The position numbers and the translations under genes are program-made. Shown piece after piece: positions 7,946 through 16,672 of a stretch of 64,000 nt of DNA. The notes under the pieces are model-generated. The model ran no database searches. It was not told the origin of the DNA and was given only the letters and a program-made list of their open reading frames with translations. Source of the stretch: Hydrogenophaga sp. (lineage in GTDB: Bacteria > Pseudomonadota > Gammaproteobacteria > Burkholderiales > Burkholderiaceae_C); assembly GCF_030373245.1 (NCBI RefSeq), contig NZ_JAUCZF010000001.1, forward strand, positions 992,001 through 1,056,000, read 5' to 3'. Each line of letters begins with the position of its first letter. The first letter of the stretch is position 1.

Positions 7946-10900
7946 AGCTGCCCAGGTGGCCGCAGGAGGTGCAGTAGTCGCAGCCGTCCTTGCGGATCAT
8001 GGCGTGCGCGCCGCATTCGGGGCACTTCTTGCCGGCCATCACCGCACTGGGCGCGGCCATTCCGGGCAGCTCAGGCGCCGAGGGCGAGCCGGGCAGGTGC
8101 GGCGCGCTCACGGCGGCGATGTCGCTGCCCTGGTTGCGCCGGGCGATGATGTTCTGCAGCGCGAAAGCGATGGCCGCGACCTCCGAGTCGTGCCACATCG
8201 GCACGTGGGTGCCGTCGGCCTTCTGGTAGGTGCCCAGGCGCACCGGGCCGCGGTCCCACGCCACCTTGCGCATGTCGCTCAAGGCCCGGCCCAGGAAACC
8301 GCCACGTGCGGCGAGCGAGAGCATGCGCATGGTGGAGGTGATCCACTGTTGCGACTCGCCGCTCTGGCCCACGGGCATGAAGAACTCGATGGCGCGCTCG
8401 GCCGTGCCTACGCCGTCGGCAGCGGGCACCGGCAGGAACGAGACCACGATGTACAGCGTCTTGTGGCCTTCCTGAGTCCAGTACTCGATCTTGTCGGCCA
8501 CGGCCGACAGCGCACCCTTGGGCCGGCTCTCGATCACGGTGCGCATCGGGTCCACCGGCGCGGTCACCGCGGAAGCGGGCTGGGCGGTGGCGTCGGTTGC
8601 GGCACTGCCAGTGTCGAGCACCGAGCCCAGGATGTTGTTGGGCCGGTAGGTCGCCATGCCCTTGAGGTTGGCTTTCCAGGCCTTCTGGTACAGGTTCTTG
8701 AAGTCGTCAAACGGGTAGTCGGCGGCGACGTTCACCGTCTTGGAAATAGCCGTGTCCACGAAGGGCTGCACCGCTTGCATCATGGCGATGTGTTCGCCTG
8801 CACTCATGGCCAGTGCGTTGACGAAGTAGTCGGGCAGCTGGTCCACGTTGCCGCCGAGCTCGCGGTAGAGGCGCCAGGCGTGGTCTTCCACCGCGTATTC
8901 GCTGGTGCTGCCGTCGGATTCGCGCTTCTTGCGGCGGTACATCCAGGAGAACGGCGGCTCGATGCCGTTGGACGCGTTGTCGGCAAAGGCCAGGCTCACC
9001 GTGCCGGTGGGCGCGATGGAGAGCAGGTGGCTGTTGCGGATGCCGTGCTGCCGGATGGCGGCCTGGATGTCGGCCGGCAGGCGGCTGGCAAAGGTGCCGG
9101 GGGCCAGGTAACCGTCGGCGTCGAACTTGGGAAAGCGGCCTTTCTCTTGGGCCAGTTCGATGGACGCGAGGTAGGCGGCATTGCGCATGCGCTCGGCGAT
9201 CTGCGCGGCGGCCACGCGGCCCTCTTCGCGGTCGTAGCGCACGCAGAGCATGGCCAAGGTGTTGCCCATGCCGGTGAAGCCCACGCCGATGCGGCGCTTG
9301 GCGGCCGACTCTTCGCGTTGCTGCGGCAGCGGCCAGAAAGTCACGTCGAGCACGTTGTCGAGCGCGCGCACCTGCGTGGCCACGGCGGCTTCAAAGGCGT
9401 CGAAATCGAAGCTCGGCACGCCGCCGAAGCCGAAGGGATTGCGCACGAAGCGGGTGAGGATGATCGGGCCGAGATCGCAGCAGCCGTAGGGCGGCAAGGG
9501 CTGTTCGCCGCAGTTGTGCACCACCAGGCCGTTGGCATCAAAAGCATGCACATCGGCCACGGTCACGTCGTAGACCATTTCTTCGCCTTCGGGCAACAGC
9601 GATTCGACGGTGGCGGTGAAGCGCTCGCCATTGAGGTTGCGCTTGTAGCCGCCCAGTGCATGAACGAGGCGCTCGGCTTTGTCGGTGTCTTCAAAACCGA
9701 CGCGCTCGGCGTACACCCGCAGGTTGTCACCGCTGATGACGAGCTCGTGCTGTGCCTGGGTGGCGTAGTCGGCGCGTCCGCCCTGGCCGTCAGGCAGTAA
9801 AGCCACGGACGCCGGGCGGCGATCGCGGTACAGCGTGGACACGATCCCCAGGCGCTGCAGCATGCGCTGCACGGTCTCCAGCAGGGTGGCGTCGCTCTGC
9901 GACAGGCGCACGCTCACGCCTTTGTCTTGTGAGCCCTGTACCGAGCCATCGGCATCAAACAGACCGCAGAGCAGGCCTTCGGCAAAGTCGGACGACTGTT
10001 GCTCCATGGCGGGCGTGATGGTTTTGTGACCCGGCGCCATTCCGAGCGCTAAGGCCAGATCGCGCAATGCAGCGCTGGCCAGGCGGGCTTCGCCTCGGCC
10101 AGCGATCGGGCGCTGGAAGCCCTTGAAATCGGCGCGGTGCGGCAGCGTGGCCGCAGCGGCTTCGGCCGCGTGCACGATGCCGGCGGCGCCGGTGCGAGCA
10201 TAGGCCACCGTATCGCTGCCCACGGCGCGCAACTCGGGCGCCCAGACCGAGAGCACGGCCTTCTCGGCCTTGAGCGTGCCGTCGCCGATCAGCAGGCCGA
10301 GCAGATAGCCTTCGGCCTGCGTGCCCTCGCCAGCCCAGCCTTGCAGCGCGCGGTGGTTGTTGAGAACGATCTCGTCTCCGGGCTGCAGCCGTTCGGCGGG
10401 CGTCCAGTCCAGCTCCATGCTGTAGCGGGTCTTGCGAGCGACGCGGCGCACGCGGTGGTCGGCCGTCAGGCGCAGGCGGTGGCCTTCGCGGGTTCGCAGC
10501 TGGAACACCGGCTTGATGCCGGTTGCGAAGAAACCGTCGCTCTCCAGCGCGTGGCTGCGACCGTCCACCACCGCTTTGAAATCGCGACCGATCAGATCGA
10601 CCACCTGGCGCGCACCGTCCTCGGTCATGACCCAGGTGTCGGCGGTGACACAGGGGTTCGTCGCCGAAATCGTCTCGCAGTAGTGCAGGTTGTTGTCGGA
10701 GCCGATCTTGTCCAGGAACAAGATGCCCGGCTCGGCGAAGTCGTAGGCCGACTTCATGATGGTGTCCCACAGCTCGCGAGCGGCCAGGGTCTGGTAGACC
10801 CAAAGGCCGTCGGCGCGCTGGTAGGCGCCTTTGGCCAGCAGCTTCTGGCCGGGGCGTGCCTTGTGCACCAGCTCCCAGGGCTGGTCGCGGGCCACCGCCT

Positions 10901-11543
10901 CCATGAAGGCGTCGCTCACGCCGACCGACACGTTGAAGTTGTTCCAGCGCCCGGGCGTGCGCTTGGCGGTGATGAACTCCATCACGTCCGGGTGGTCGAT
11001 GCGCAGCACACCCATCTGCGCACCACGGCGCGCGCCCGCACTCTCCACGGTGGAACACGACTGGTCGAACACGTTGATGTAGCTGCACGGCCCTGAGGCC
11101 ATGGAGTGCGTGCCCTTGACCTCGGCGCCCTTGGGCCGGATGCGCGAAAAGTCGTAACCCACGCCGCCGCCGCGGCGCATGGTTTCGGCCGCTTCGCGCA
11201 GCGCTTCATAGATGCCGGGGTAACCGTCGGCATCCACGCCCTGGATGGCGTCGCCCACCGGCTGCACGAAGCAGTTGATCAGCGTGGCCTGGATGTCGGT
11301 GCCGGCGGCACTCATGATGCGCCCGGCACCGATGGCGCCCGCGTGCAGGTTGGAGAGAAACTTCTGTTCCCACTCAGCGCGCAGGCCCTCCGTTTCCACG
11401 CTGGCCAAGGCGCGCGCCACCCGGCGGTAGATGTCCTCGACGCCGCTTTCGCCGGGCTTGAGGTACTTTTCGGCCAGCACATCCTGGCTGATCGGCTGGG
11501 TCTGTGTGAGGTCTTGCGCGCGGGGGCTGGGGTCGCGTTTCAT
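7938..11543 (-). CDS. nrdJ: Adenosylcobalamin-dependent (class II) ribonucleoside-diphosphate reductase containing an intein
   Basis: The 1201-residue precursor has about 821 residues of reductase (exteins) split by a 380-residue intein. It makes deoxyribonucleotides using adenosylcobalamin, independent of oxygen. Family features: [20 protein letters not shown] near residue 63, CFVQPV at 91, [15 protein letters not shown] near 123, the active-site [19 protein letters not shown] created after splicing, and a C-terminal cysteine-rich tail ([15 protein letters not shown], then [11 protein letters not shown]) as in redox or zinc tails of NrdJ/NrdZ enzymes. The ATG at 11543 is the first of the frame. 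No cobalamin riboswitch could be recognised upstream. Nitroreductase and hemerythrin-like genes follow with overlaps. Confidence 0.93.
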   Translation of the reverse strand: MKRDPSPRAQDLTQTQPISQDVLAEKYLKPGESGVEDIYRRVARALASVETEGLRAEWEQKFLSNLHAGAIGAGRIMSAAGTDIQATLINCFVQPVGDAIQGVDADGYPGIYEALREAAETMRRGGGVGYDFSRIRPKGAEVKGTHSMASGPCSYINVFDQSCSTVESAGARRGAQMGVLRIDHPDVMEFITAKRTPGRWNNFNVSVGVSDAFMEAVARDQPWELVHKARPGQKLLAKGAYQRADGLWVYQTLAARELWDTIMKSAYDFAEPGILFLDKIGSDNNLHYCETISATNPCVTADTWVMTEDGARQVVDLIGRDFKAVVDGRSHALESDGFFATGIKPVFQLRTREGHRLRLTADHRVRRVARKTRYSMELDWTPAERLQPGDEIVLNNHRALQGWAGEGTQAEGYLLGLLIGDGTLKAEKAVLSVWAPELRAVGSDTVAYARTGAAGIVHAAEAAAATLPHRADFKGFQRPIAGRGEARLASAALRDLALALGMAPGHKTITPAMEQQSSDFAEGLLCGLFDADGSVQGSQDKGVSVRLSQSDATLLETVQRMLQRLGIVSTLYRDRRPASVALLPDGQGGRADYATQAQHELVISGDNLRVYAERVGFEDTDKAERLVHALGGYKRNLNGERFTATVESLLPEGEEMVYDVTVADVHAFDANGLVVHNCGEQPLPPYGCCDLGPIILTRFVRNPFGFGGVPSFDFDAFEAAVATQVRALDNVLDVTFWPLPQQREESAAKRRIGVGFTGMGNTLAMLCVRYDREEGRVAAAQIAERMRNAAYLASIELAQEKGRFPKFDADGYLAPGTFASRLPADIQAAIRQHGIRNSHLLSIAPTGTVSLAFADNASNGIEPPFSWMYRRKKRESDGSTSEYAVEDHAWRLYRELGGNVDQLPDYFVNALAMSAGEHIAMMQAVQPFVDTAISKTVNVAADYPFDDFKNLYQKAWKANLKGMATYRPNNILGSVLDTGSAATDATAQPASAVTAPVDPMRTVIESRPKGALSAVADKIEYWTQEGHKTLYIVVSFLPVPAADGVGTAERAIEFFMPVGQSGESQQWITSTMRMLSLAARGGFLGRALSDMRKVAWDRGPVRLGTYQKADGTHVPMWHDSEVAAIAFALQNIIARRNQGSDIAAVSAPHLPGSPSAPELPGMAAPSAVMAGKKCPECGAHAMIRKDGCDYCTSCGHLGSCG
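9513..10652 (-). mobile_element. Intein with LAGLIDADG homing endonuclease inside nrdJ
   Basis: In-frame protein insert covering residues 298-677 of the precursor (380 residues). Splicing motifs are complete: Cys1 in [13 protein letters not shown] (block A), TADHRV (block B), [15 protein letters not shown] (block F), terminal VVHN with Asn677 and the +1 extein residue Cys678. Two endonuclease dodecapeptide motifs are visible, [13 protein letters not shown] (near 412) and [14 protein letters not shown] (near 524), with the acidic residues present, so the endonuclease may be active. The insertion lies between NP and CGE of the reductase active site, a known hot spot for reductase inteins. Confidence 0.93.
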
Positions 11544-11929
11544 GGGGGGCTTTCGGGAAGAGGAAGAAGCGGTGTCGGGGGTCGGGCGCGCGCAGTCGGC
11601 TGCCGAACTCAGCAGACTACATCATGGTCTTTTCGCCCATTGAAACCATCACCATCCGTCGGCGCCTCAACCTCGCTTGAGCGAGGCAGGGCGCGGCATT
11701 CAAGGCCACAGACCGCTCGTCGCCGGGGCCATGCAGGCGGTCAAACCAGGTGTTGGCCTCCAGGATCACACCTTCCAGCCCGGCATGCCCGGCCAGCAGC
11801 AGCCTGTACTGCCGCGTCGCGGCGCTTCTCAACCGCAACGTCAGTCGCGCATGGGATCTTCAGCGGCCAACTGAACCACACAGAAACAGGTGCGCTCGCT
11901 GCCCAGTTAGGGCTGAACGCAGATCCACT
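11544..11929. other. Spacer upstream of nrdJ with a possible coding remnant
   Basis: 386 bases between the glutaredoxin-like gene and nrdJ, both on the minus strand. It must hold the nrdJ promoter, but no confident -35/-10 pair is visible. The minus-strand stretch 11617-11838 reads RLLLAGHAGLEGVILEANTW and further residues that faintly resemble the interior of a homocysteine S-methyltransferase-type protein, without start or flanking domains. I treat it as a possible remnant only. Confidence 0.3.
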
Positions 11930-12304
11930 TTAGGCAGTGCGACTCAGCAGCTGCTTGAGCTCACCCGAATCGATCAAGGCTTGCAGCTCGTGCGCACCGC
12001 CCACCAGCGTGCCTTTGACAAACACCATGGGGAAGGTCGGCCAGCCGCTCCACATCTTGAGCGCGTTACGTCGGCGCCAGGTGTTGAAGTAGTTGCCGTA
12101 TTCCAGGTACTGGTGCGGCTGCGATTGCGTGTCGAGGAGCTGGCGCGCCTTCTTGCACACCGGGTTCTGGCCCATGCCCACCACCACCACGTCGTGCTTG
12201 GCCACCGCCGCCATGACCTCTTGGACGATGTCTCGGTGGTGCTCAGTCACCCGAGCGCGAATGGCCGGGTGGATCTGGGCTTCGTCGAGGATGGGACGGG
12301 TCAT
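11930..12304 (-). CDS. Glutaredoxin-like (monothiol) family protein
   Basis: Protein of 124 residues. The thioredoxin-fold core has VVVGMGQNPVCKKARQLLD (a single cysteine in a PVCKKA context instead of CPYC), WPTFPMVFVKGTLVGGAHEL, where the cis-proline and GG loop bind glutathione, and a C-terminal helix LIDSGELKQLL. About 30 N-terminal residues precede the fold. The single active-site cysteine suggests a monothiol glutaredoxin or Fe-S carrier type role rather than a classical disulfide reductase. It stands between the flavin monooxygenase-like gene and nrdJ; a link to reductase redox supply is possible but unproven. Confidence 0.85.
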   Translation of the reverse strand: MTRPILDEAQIHPAIRARVTEHHRDIVQEVMAAVAKHDVVVVGMGQNPVCKKARQLLDTQSQPHQYLEYGNYFNTWRRRNALKMWSGWPTFPMVFVKGTLVGGAHELQALIDSGELKQLLSRTA

Positions 12305-12366
12305 GGGGTCACTTGAAACGGTTGGACGTGATGCAGGCGCGTCAGCTAGCTAGGCCGTGCGGTCGA

Positions 12367-13380
12367 TCAAACCAGCGCAGGTTCGCGCATTGCCGCCGCC
12401 GCGATGTCCAGCGAGCGCAGGCGCAGCGCCGGGTCGAACACGTCGCTCACGATCATGAATTCGTCGGCTTGCGTCACCTCGGCGAGCTGGGCAAAGCCCG
12501 CACTCACCGTCTCGGGGCCGCCGATGACGGCGCAGGCAAGGAAATCGGCGATGGCGGCCTGGGCCTGCGGGTCGAGCCGGTCCATGAAGCCCTCGACCGG
12601 CGCCGGGAGTTGCCCGCGCCGTCCGGTGAGGATGCCCAGCACGCGCTGGTAGGTGCTGCTGGCGAGGTACTGCGCCTCATCGTCGGTGGGTGCGCCGATG
12701 AAGGGCACACCGACGATGGCATAGGGCTTGTCCAGCACGGCTGAGGGACGGAAGTTCTGCCGGTACATCTGCAAAGCCTGCAGCAGGTAGCGCGGTGCGA
12801 AGTGGGACGCGAACGCATAGGGCAGGCCGCGCTCGGCGGCGAGCTGGGCCGAAAAAAGGCTGGAACCGAGCAACCAGATCGGTACGTGCGTGCCAGCGCC
12901 CGGCATGGCCACCACTTTTGCGCCCGGCTGCGACTCGCCCAACAGGCGCTGCAGCTCGGCCACGTCGCGCGGGAAATCCTGCTCGGTCTCGGGCCGATCG
13001 CGGCGCAGGGCGCGCATGGTCAAAGGATCGGTGCCGGGCGCGCGGCCCAGGCCGAGGTCGATGCGATTCGGGTACAGCTCGGCCAGCGTGCCGAAGGCCT
13101 CGGCCACCACCAGCGGCGCGTGGTTGGGCAGCATCACGCCGCCAGAGCCGACGCGGATGCGCTGCGTGCCACCCGCGATGTGGCCCACCAGCACGGCGGT
13201 GGCCGAGCTGGCAATGCCACTCATGTTGTGGTGCTCGGCCAGCCAGTAGCGCTGGAATCCCAGGCGCTCTGCGTGCTGCGCCGTGCGCAGGGCGATGGCA
13301 AGCGCGTCGGCCACGGTGCCGCCTTCGCGCACCGCGACCAGGTCGAGCATGGACAGGCGGATGTCGTGCAGGGTTTTCAT
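12367..13380 (-). CDS. LLM class flavin-dependent oxidoreductase
   Basis: Cytosolic luciferase-like monooxygenase family member of 337 residues. Features: [15 protein letters not shown] start, [20 protein letters not shown] near residue 60, [16 protein letters not shown] (FMN-binding sheet), [14 protein letters not shown] near 110, and a late [13 protein letters not shown]. It resembles the alkanal monooxygenase-like proteins of proteobacteria with unknown substrates. The ATG at 13380 gives the normal N-terminus; an ATG three codons upstream is also possible. It diverges from the old-yellow-enzyme gene across about 145 bases. Confidence 0.9.
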   Translation of the reverse strand: MKTLHDIRLSMLDLVAVREGGTVADALAIALRTAQHAERLGFQRYWLAEHHNMSGIASSATAVLVGHIAGGTQRIRVGSGGVMLPNHAPLVVAEAFGTLAELYPNRIDLGLGRAPGTDPLTMRALRRDRPETEQDFPRDVAELQRLLGESQPGAKVVAMPGAGTHVPIWLLGSSLFSAQLAAERGLPYAFASHFAPRYLLQALQMYRQNFRPSAVLDKPYAIVGVPFIGAPTDDEAQYLASSTYQRVLGILTGRRGQLPAPVEGFMDRLDPQAQAAIADFLACAVIGGPETVSAGFAQLAEVTQADEFMIVSDVFDPALRLRSLDIAAAAMREPALV

Positions 13381-13524
13381 GCTGCCCATTGTCGGCCTTT
13401 GTGTGCTGGCCTGCTGACACGCAGGGGATGTGCTTTCGGTCGCCAGGTCTGTGCGCTGGGCCATGGTCACGCGTGACGGACTTCGCTAAGCTGCGTGTTT
13501 ACACACTTTGTGCACCCTGATCTC

Positions 13525-14628
13525 ATGACCACACTCTTCGACCCGCTTCAAACGGGCTCCCTTGCCCTGCCCAACCGCATCGTCATGGCACCGCTCACGC
13601 GCAACCGCGCGCCCGGCGCCATCCCCACGCCGCTGATGGCCACCTACTATGCCCAGCGCGCCACCGCCGGCCTGCTGATCACTGAGGCCACCGCCATCAC
13701 GCACCAGGCCCAGGGCTATGCCGATGTGCCCGGCCTCTACGGCACCGAGCAGCTCGACGGCTGGAAGCGCGTGACGAAAGCCGTGCACGACGTGGGCGGC
13801 CGCATCGTGGTGCAGCTCTGGCATGTGGGCCGCGTGTCGCACACCGACCTGCAGCCGGATTTCGGCAAGCCGGTCGCGCCTTCCGCCATCCGCGCCAACA
13901 CCAAGACCGTGCTGATCAAGGATGGCGTGCCCACCTTCGTCGACACCTCTGAACCGCGCGCGCTGAAGGCCGAGGAAATTCCCGGCATCGTGCAGAACTA
14001 CCGCCACGCCGCAGAAAACGCCATCTCTGCGGGTTTTGACGGCGTGGAAATTCATGCCGCCAACGGCTACCTGATCGACCAGTTCCTCAAGACCGGCAGC
14101 AATCAGCGCACCGACGACTACGGCGGCAGCATCGCCAACCGCGCACGCCTGCTGCTGGAGGTGACACGCGCCATTGCTGAGGACATCGGTGGCGACCGCA
14201 CGGGCATCCGCCTGTCGCCGGTCACGCCCGCCAACGACGTGATCGACGACGACCCGCAGGCCTTGTTTGAGTATGTGTTGCGCGAGCTCGCGCCGCTCAA
14301 GCTGGCCTATGTGCATGTGATCGAGGGCGCCACGGGTGGCCCGCGCGAACTGCCCGATCGTCCCTTCGACTACACCGCCGCCAAAGCGGCCTACCGCGCT
14401 GCCGGCGGCCAGGGCGCCTGGATGGTCAACAACGGCTACGACCTCGCGCTGGCCAACCAGGCCCTGAGCGCCGACGCCGACCTGGTGGCCTTCGGCAAGC
14501 CCTACATCGCCAACCCCGACCTGGTGGCGCGCCTGAAAGCCGGCGGCCCGTTCAATGCACCGGACAAGTCCACGTTTTATGGTGGGGGTGAAAAGGGGTA
14601 CACGGACTACCCGGCGCTGGCGGGGTGA
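13525..14628 (+). CDS. Old Yellow Enzyme family alkene reductase (NADH:flavin oxidoreductase)
   Basis: FMN-containing ene-reductase of 367 residues reducing activated C=C bonds. It opens with TTLFDPLQTGSLALPNRIVM and MAPLTRNRA (phosphate/flavin region), has VQLWHVGRVS, and the substrate-binding pair in GVEIHAANGYLIDQFL (His and Asn), followed by NQRTDDYGGSIANRARLLLE. It ends with LVAFGKPYIANPDL, typical of NemA-type reductases. The ATG at 13525 was preferred to a GTG at 13495 since it gives the usual N-terminus. It stands alone and diverges from the LLM-class gene. Confidence 0.93.
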   Translation: MTTLFDPLQTGSLALPNRIVMAPLTRNRAPGAIPTPLMATYYAQRATAGLLITEATAITHQAQGYADVPGLYGTEQLDGWKRVTKAVHDVGGRIVVQLWHVGRVSHTDLQPDFGKPVAPSAIRANTKTVLIKDGVPTFVDTSEPRALKAEEIPGIVQNYRHAAENAISAGFDGVEIHAANGYLIDQFLKTGSNQRTDDYGGSIANRARLLLEVTRAIAEDIGGDRTGIRLSPVTPANDVIDDDPQALFEYVLRELAPLKLAYVHVIEGATGGPRELPDRPFDYTAAKAAYRAAGGQGAWMVNNGYDLALANQALSADADLVAFGKPYIANPDLVARLKAGGPFNAPDKSTFYGGGEKGYTDYPALAG

Positions 14629-14740
14629 CTGTCCCACGGCGCCCATGGGCGACCAATGATGTCTGAAGCAAGGTGTGAACCAGCTTGCACAGTCTTCAGG
14701 CTCAAATCACGCTTGCAAGTGCCGCACTGAGTGGTTCTGC

Positions 14741-15031
14741 CTAGAAGTACATCACTTCAACAGCAGGGCCACTCTGGCAGTGGAAACTCTCTGCAAAAGA
14801 GATGACCTCTTCGACGGATTCGTGAGGGTGTGCGGTCGTCGTGATGGGGTGCGAGGCCTCTCCATCGCTGCCAATGCATAGCCAATCCAGAGCGTCTTCC
14901 CAGGCTTCGGCATCGACGCCGACCACGCAAAACAGCTCGATCTTGCGCTCAATCAGTTGTCGCAGCAGTGATTCGCCCAGACCCTGCGAATAAGCAGCCC
15001 CCGTTACCAGCACCTCCTTTCGAGCGTGCAT
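14741..15031 (-). CDS. Small hypothetical protein resembling DUF7684
   Basis: Acidic protein of 96 residues. The part ELFCVVGVDAEAWEDALDWL, then TTTAHPHESVEEVISFAE, matches what I recall of the DUF7684 pattern (W-D pair, TT-H-E-S/L-EEV..F), a family without known function. No signal peptide or membrane span is seen. GC content is somewhat lower than around it. It lies between two housekeeping genes (old yellow enzyme and pgk), and its start is 16 bases before the pgk stop on the same strand. Confidence 0.6.
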   Translation of the reverse strand: MHARKEVLVTGAAYSQGLGESLLRQLIERKIELFCVVGVDAEAWEDALDWLCIGSDGEASHPITTTAHPHESVEEVISFAESFHCQSGPAVEVMYF

Positions 15032-15046
15032 GGTGGCCGAGCTTGG

Positions 15047-16246
15047 TTAGCTGTTGGCCGCCCGCCGAGCCAGCACCTCAAACGCCGGCAGGGTCTTGCC
15101 TTCCAGCACTTCAAGAAACGCACCACCACCGGTGGAGATGTAGCCCACGTCTTTCTCGATACCGTACTTGGCAATCGCCGCCAGCGTGTCACCACCGCCG
15201 GCGATGCTGAAGGCGCTGCTCTCGGCAATCGCCTGCGCGATCACCTTGGTTCCGTTCTCGAACGCCTCGAACTCGAACACGCCCACCGGGCCGTTCCAGA
15301 CGATGGTGCCGGCCTTCAGCAGTTGTTCGGCCAGCAGCTTCGCCGTTTCGGGCCCGATGTCCAGGATCAGGTCGTCATCGGCCACCTCGGTGGCTTGCTT
15401 CACCACCGCCTTGGCGGTCGGGCTGAACTCCTTGGCGGTGACCACATCGGTGGGAATGGGCACGGCTGCGCCTCGGGCCTTCATGGCTTCGATCACGGCC
15501 TTGGCCTCGTTGACCAGATCGGGCTCGGCCAGGCTCTTGCCGATCTTCAGACCCGCGGCGAGCATGAAGGTATTCGCGATGCCGCCGCCGACGATGAGGC
15601 CGTCCACGTTCTTGGCCAGGCTTTGCAGGATGGTGAGCTTGGTGCTGACCTTGGAGCCGGCGACGATGGCAATCAGCGGGCGCTTGGGGTTGGCCAGCGC
15701 CTTGCCAATCGCGTCCATCTCGGCGGCCAGCAGCGGGCCGGCGCAGGCGATCGGGGCGGTCTCGGCAATGCCGTAAGTGGTGCCCTCGGCGCGGTGGGCG
15801 GTACCGAAGGCGTCGTGCACGAAGATGTCGCACAGGGCGCCGAGTTTCTTGGCGAGCTCGGGATCGTTCTTCTTCTCGCCCTTGTTCAGCCGGCAATTCT
15901 CCAGCAGCACAACTTCGCCGGGAGCGACGACAAACTCGCCGTCGATCCAGTTGGCGACCACGCGTACCGAGCGGTTCATGAGCTGACCCAGGCGCGCGGC
16001 CACAGGAGCGAGCGAGTCGGCGGGCTTGAATTCGCCCTCCTTGGGGCGACCCAGGTGGCTGGTGACCATGACGGCGGCTCCGGCGTCCAGCGCCATCTGG
16101 ATGGCGGGGATGCTGGCGCGGATGCGGGTGTCTTCGGTGATGCGGCCGGTCTCGTCTTGCGGCACGTTGAGATCGGCGCGGATGAAGACGCGCTGCTGCG
16201 CCACCTTGCCTTGGTCACAGAGGTCGGAAAAGCGGATGAATTGCAT
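15047..16246 (-). CDS. pgk: Phosphoglycerate kinase
   Basis: Glycolytic and Calvin-cycle enzyme that transfers phosphate between 1,3-bisphosphoglycerate and ADP. It has 399 residues. Clear signatures: [16 protein letters not shown] near residue 22, [11 protein letters not shown] near 64 (substrate loop), [11 protein letters not shown] near 196, [17 protein letters not shown] near 313, and [14 protein letters not shown] near 350 (nucleotide binding). A -10-like TACAAT on the minus strand lies at 16283-16288. It is not part of a visible gap-pgk-pyk cluster within the window. Confidence 0.97.
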   Translation of the reverse strand: MQFIRFSDLCDQGKVAQQRVFIRADLNVPQDETGRITEDTRIRASIPAIQMALDAGAAVMVTSHLGRPKEGEFKPADSLAPVAARLGQLMNRSVRVVANWIDGEFVVAPGEVVLLENCRLNKGEKKNDPELAKKLGALCDIFVHDAFGTAHRAEGTTYGIAETAPIACAGPLLAAEMDAIGKALANPKRPLIAIVAGSKVSTKLTILQSLAKNVDGLIVGGGIANTFMLAAGLKIGKSLAEPDLVNEAKAVIEAMKARGAAVPIPTDVVTAKEFSPTAKAVVKQATEVADDDLILDIGPETAKLLAEQLLKAGTIVWNGPVGVFEFEAFENGTKVIAQAIAESSAFSIAGGGDTLAAIAKYGIEKDVGYISTGGGAFLEVLEGKTLPAFEVLARRAANS

Positions 16247-16672
16247 AGGGTCGGCCAGGTTTCGGATCTAGAACTGACGCCCATTGTAGGAGCCCCACCC
16301 GAGCGCGACTTGAGCCGAATCAGTCCTTGGGACGCTGCCCACCTTGAGCGCCGAGGCGGGGCAACCCATCAGCACGCCGGGTGACTGCACGGTGAGGTGG
16401 ATCCAGAACAACGGGTGTTGATCGATCGGGCTCCTGCTGCTGGGTCGAAGCGGGGTGTGCCACCTCCTGCCAGCAGCTGAACCGGACCGTGCAGAAGACA
16501 GCTTCAGCCCCTCGTGCGCGAAGAGAGGGCAAGAAGCCCAGGTTGCCCACCCACCGGGTTGCGGATTTGAGGCCTCGCCGCCCAACCGGGCACGTCACGG
16601 GGCCACAGGATTCAGGACCCAACACCCGCGCCAGCGCAGATGGGCCTCGCCGGACCGCCAGGGCCGGCAATC
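16247..16672. other. Spacer between pgk and the P-type ATPase gene
   Basis: 426 bases with no supported gene; both flanking genes are on the minus strand. The right half must contain the 3' region of the ATPase transcript and the left half the pgk promoter (TACAAT at 16283-16288, minus strand, without a good -35). Short open frames on both strands show no protein-like signal. Confidence 0.4.

Noticed and set aside
7524..9800. A 758-codon plus-strand frame opposite nrdJ
   Set aside because: Composition is dominated by Gly, His, Ala, Val and Arg as expected from the antisense of a high-GC gene; the minus-strand reductase is certain.
11544..11640. Cobalamin riboswitch upstream of nrdJ
   Set aside because: No B12-box-like sequence or long conserved structure is recognisable in the leader.
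14636..14660. CGCCCATGGGCG palindrome after the old-yellow-enzyme gene, considered as terminator or operator
   Set aside because: No loop and no T run; a single 12-base palindrome is not enough to call a site.
16268..16585. Minus-strand open frame in the spacer upstream of pgk
   Set aside because: Mixed Ser/Pro/Arg composition without any domain, start context or ribosome site.
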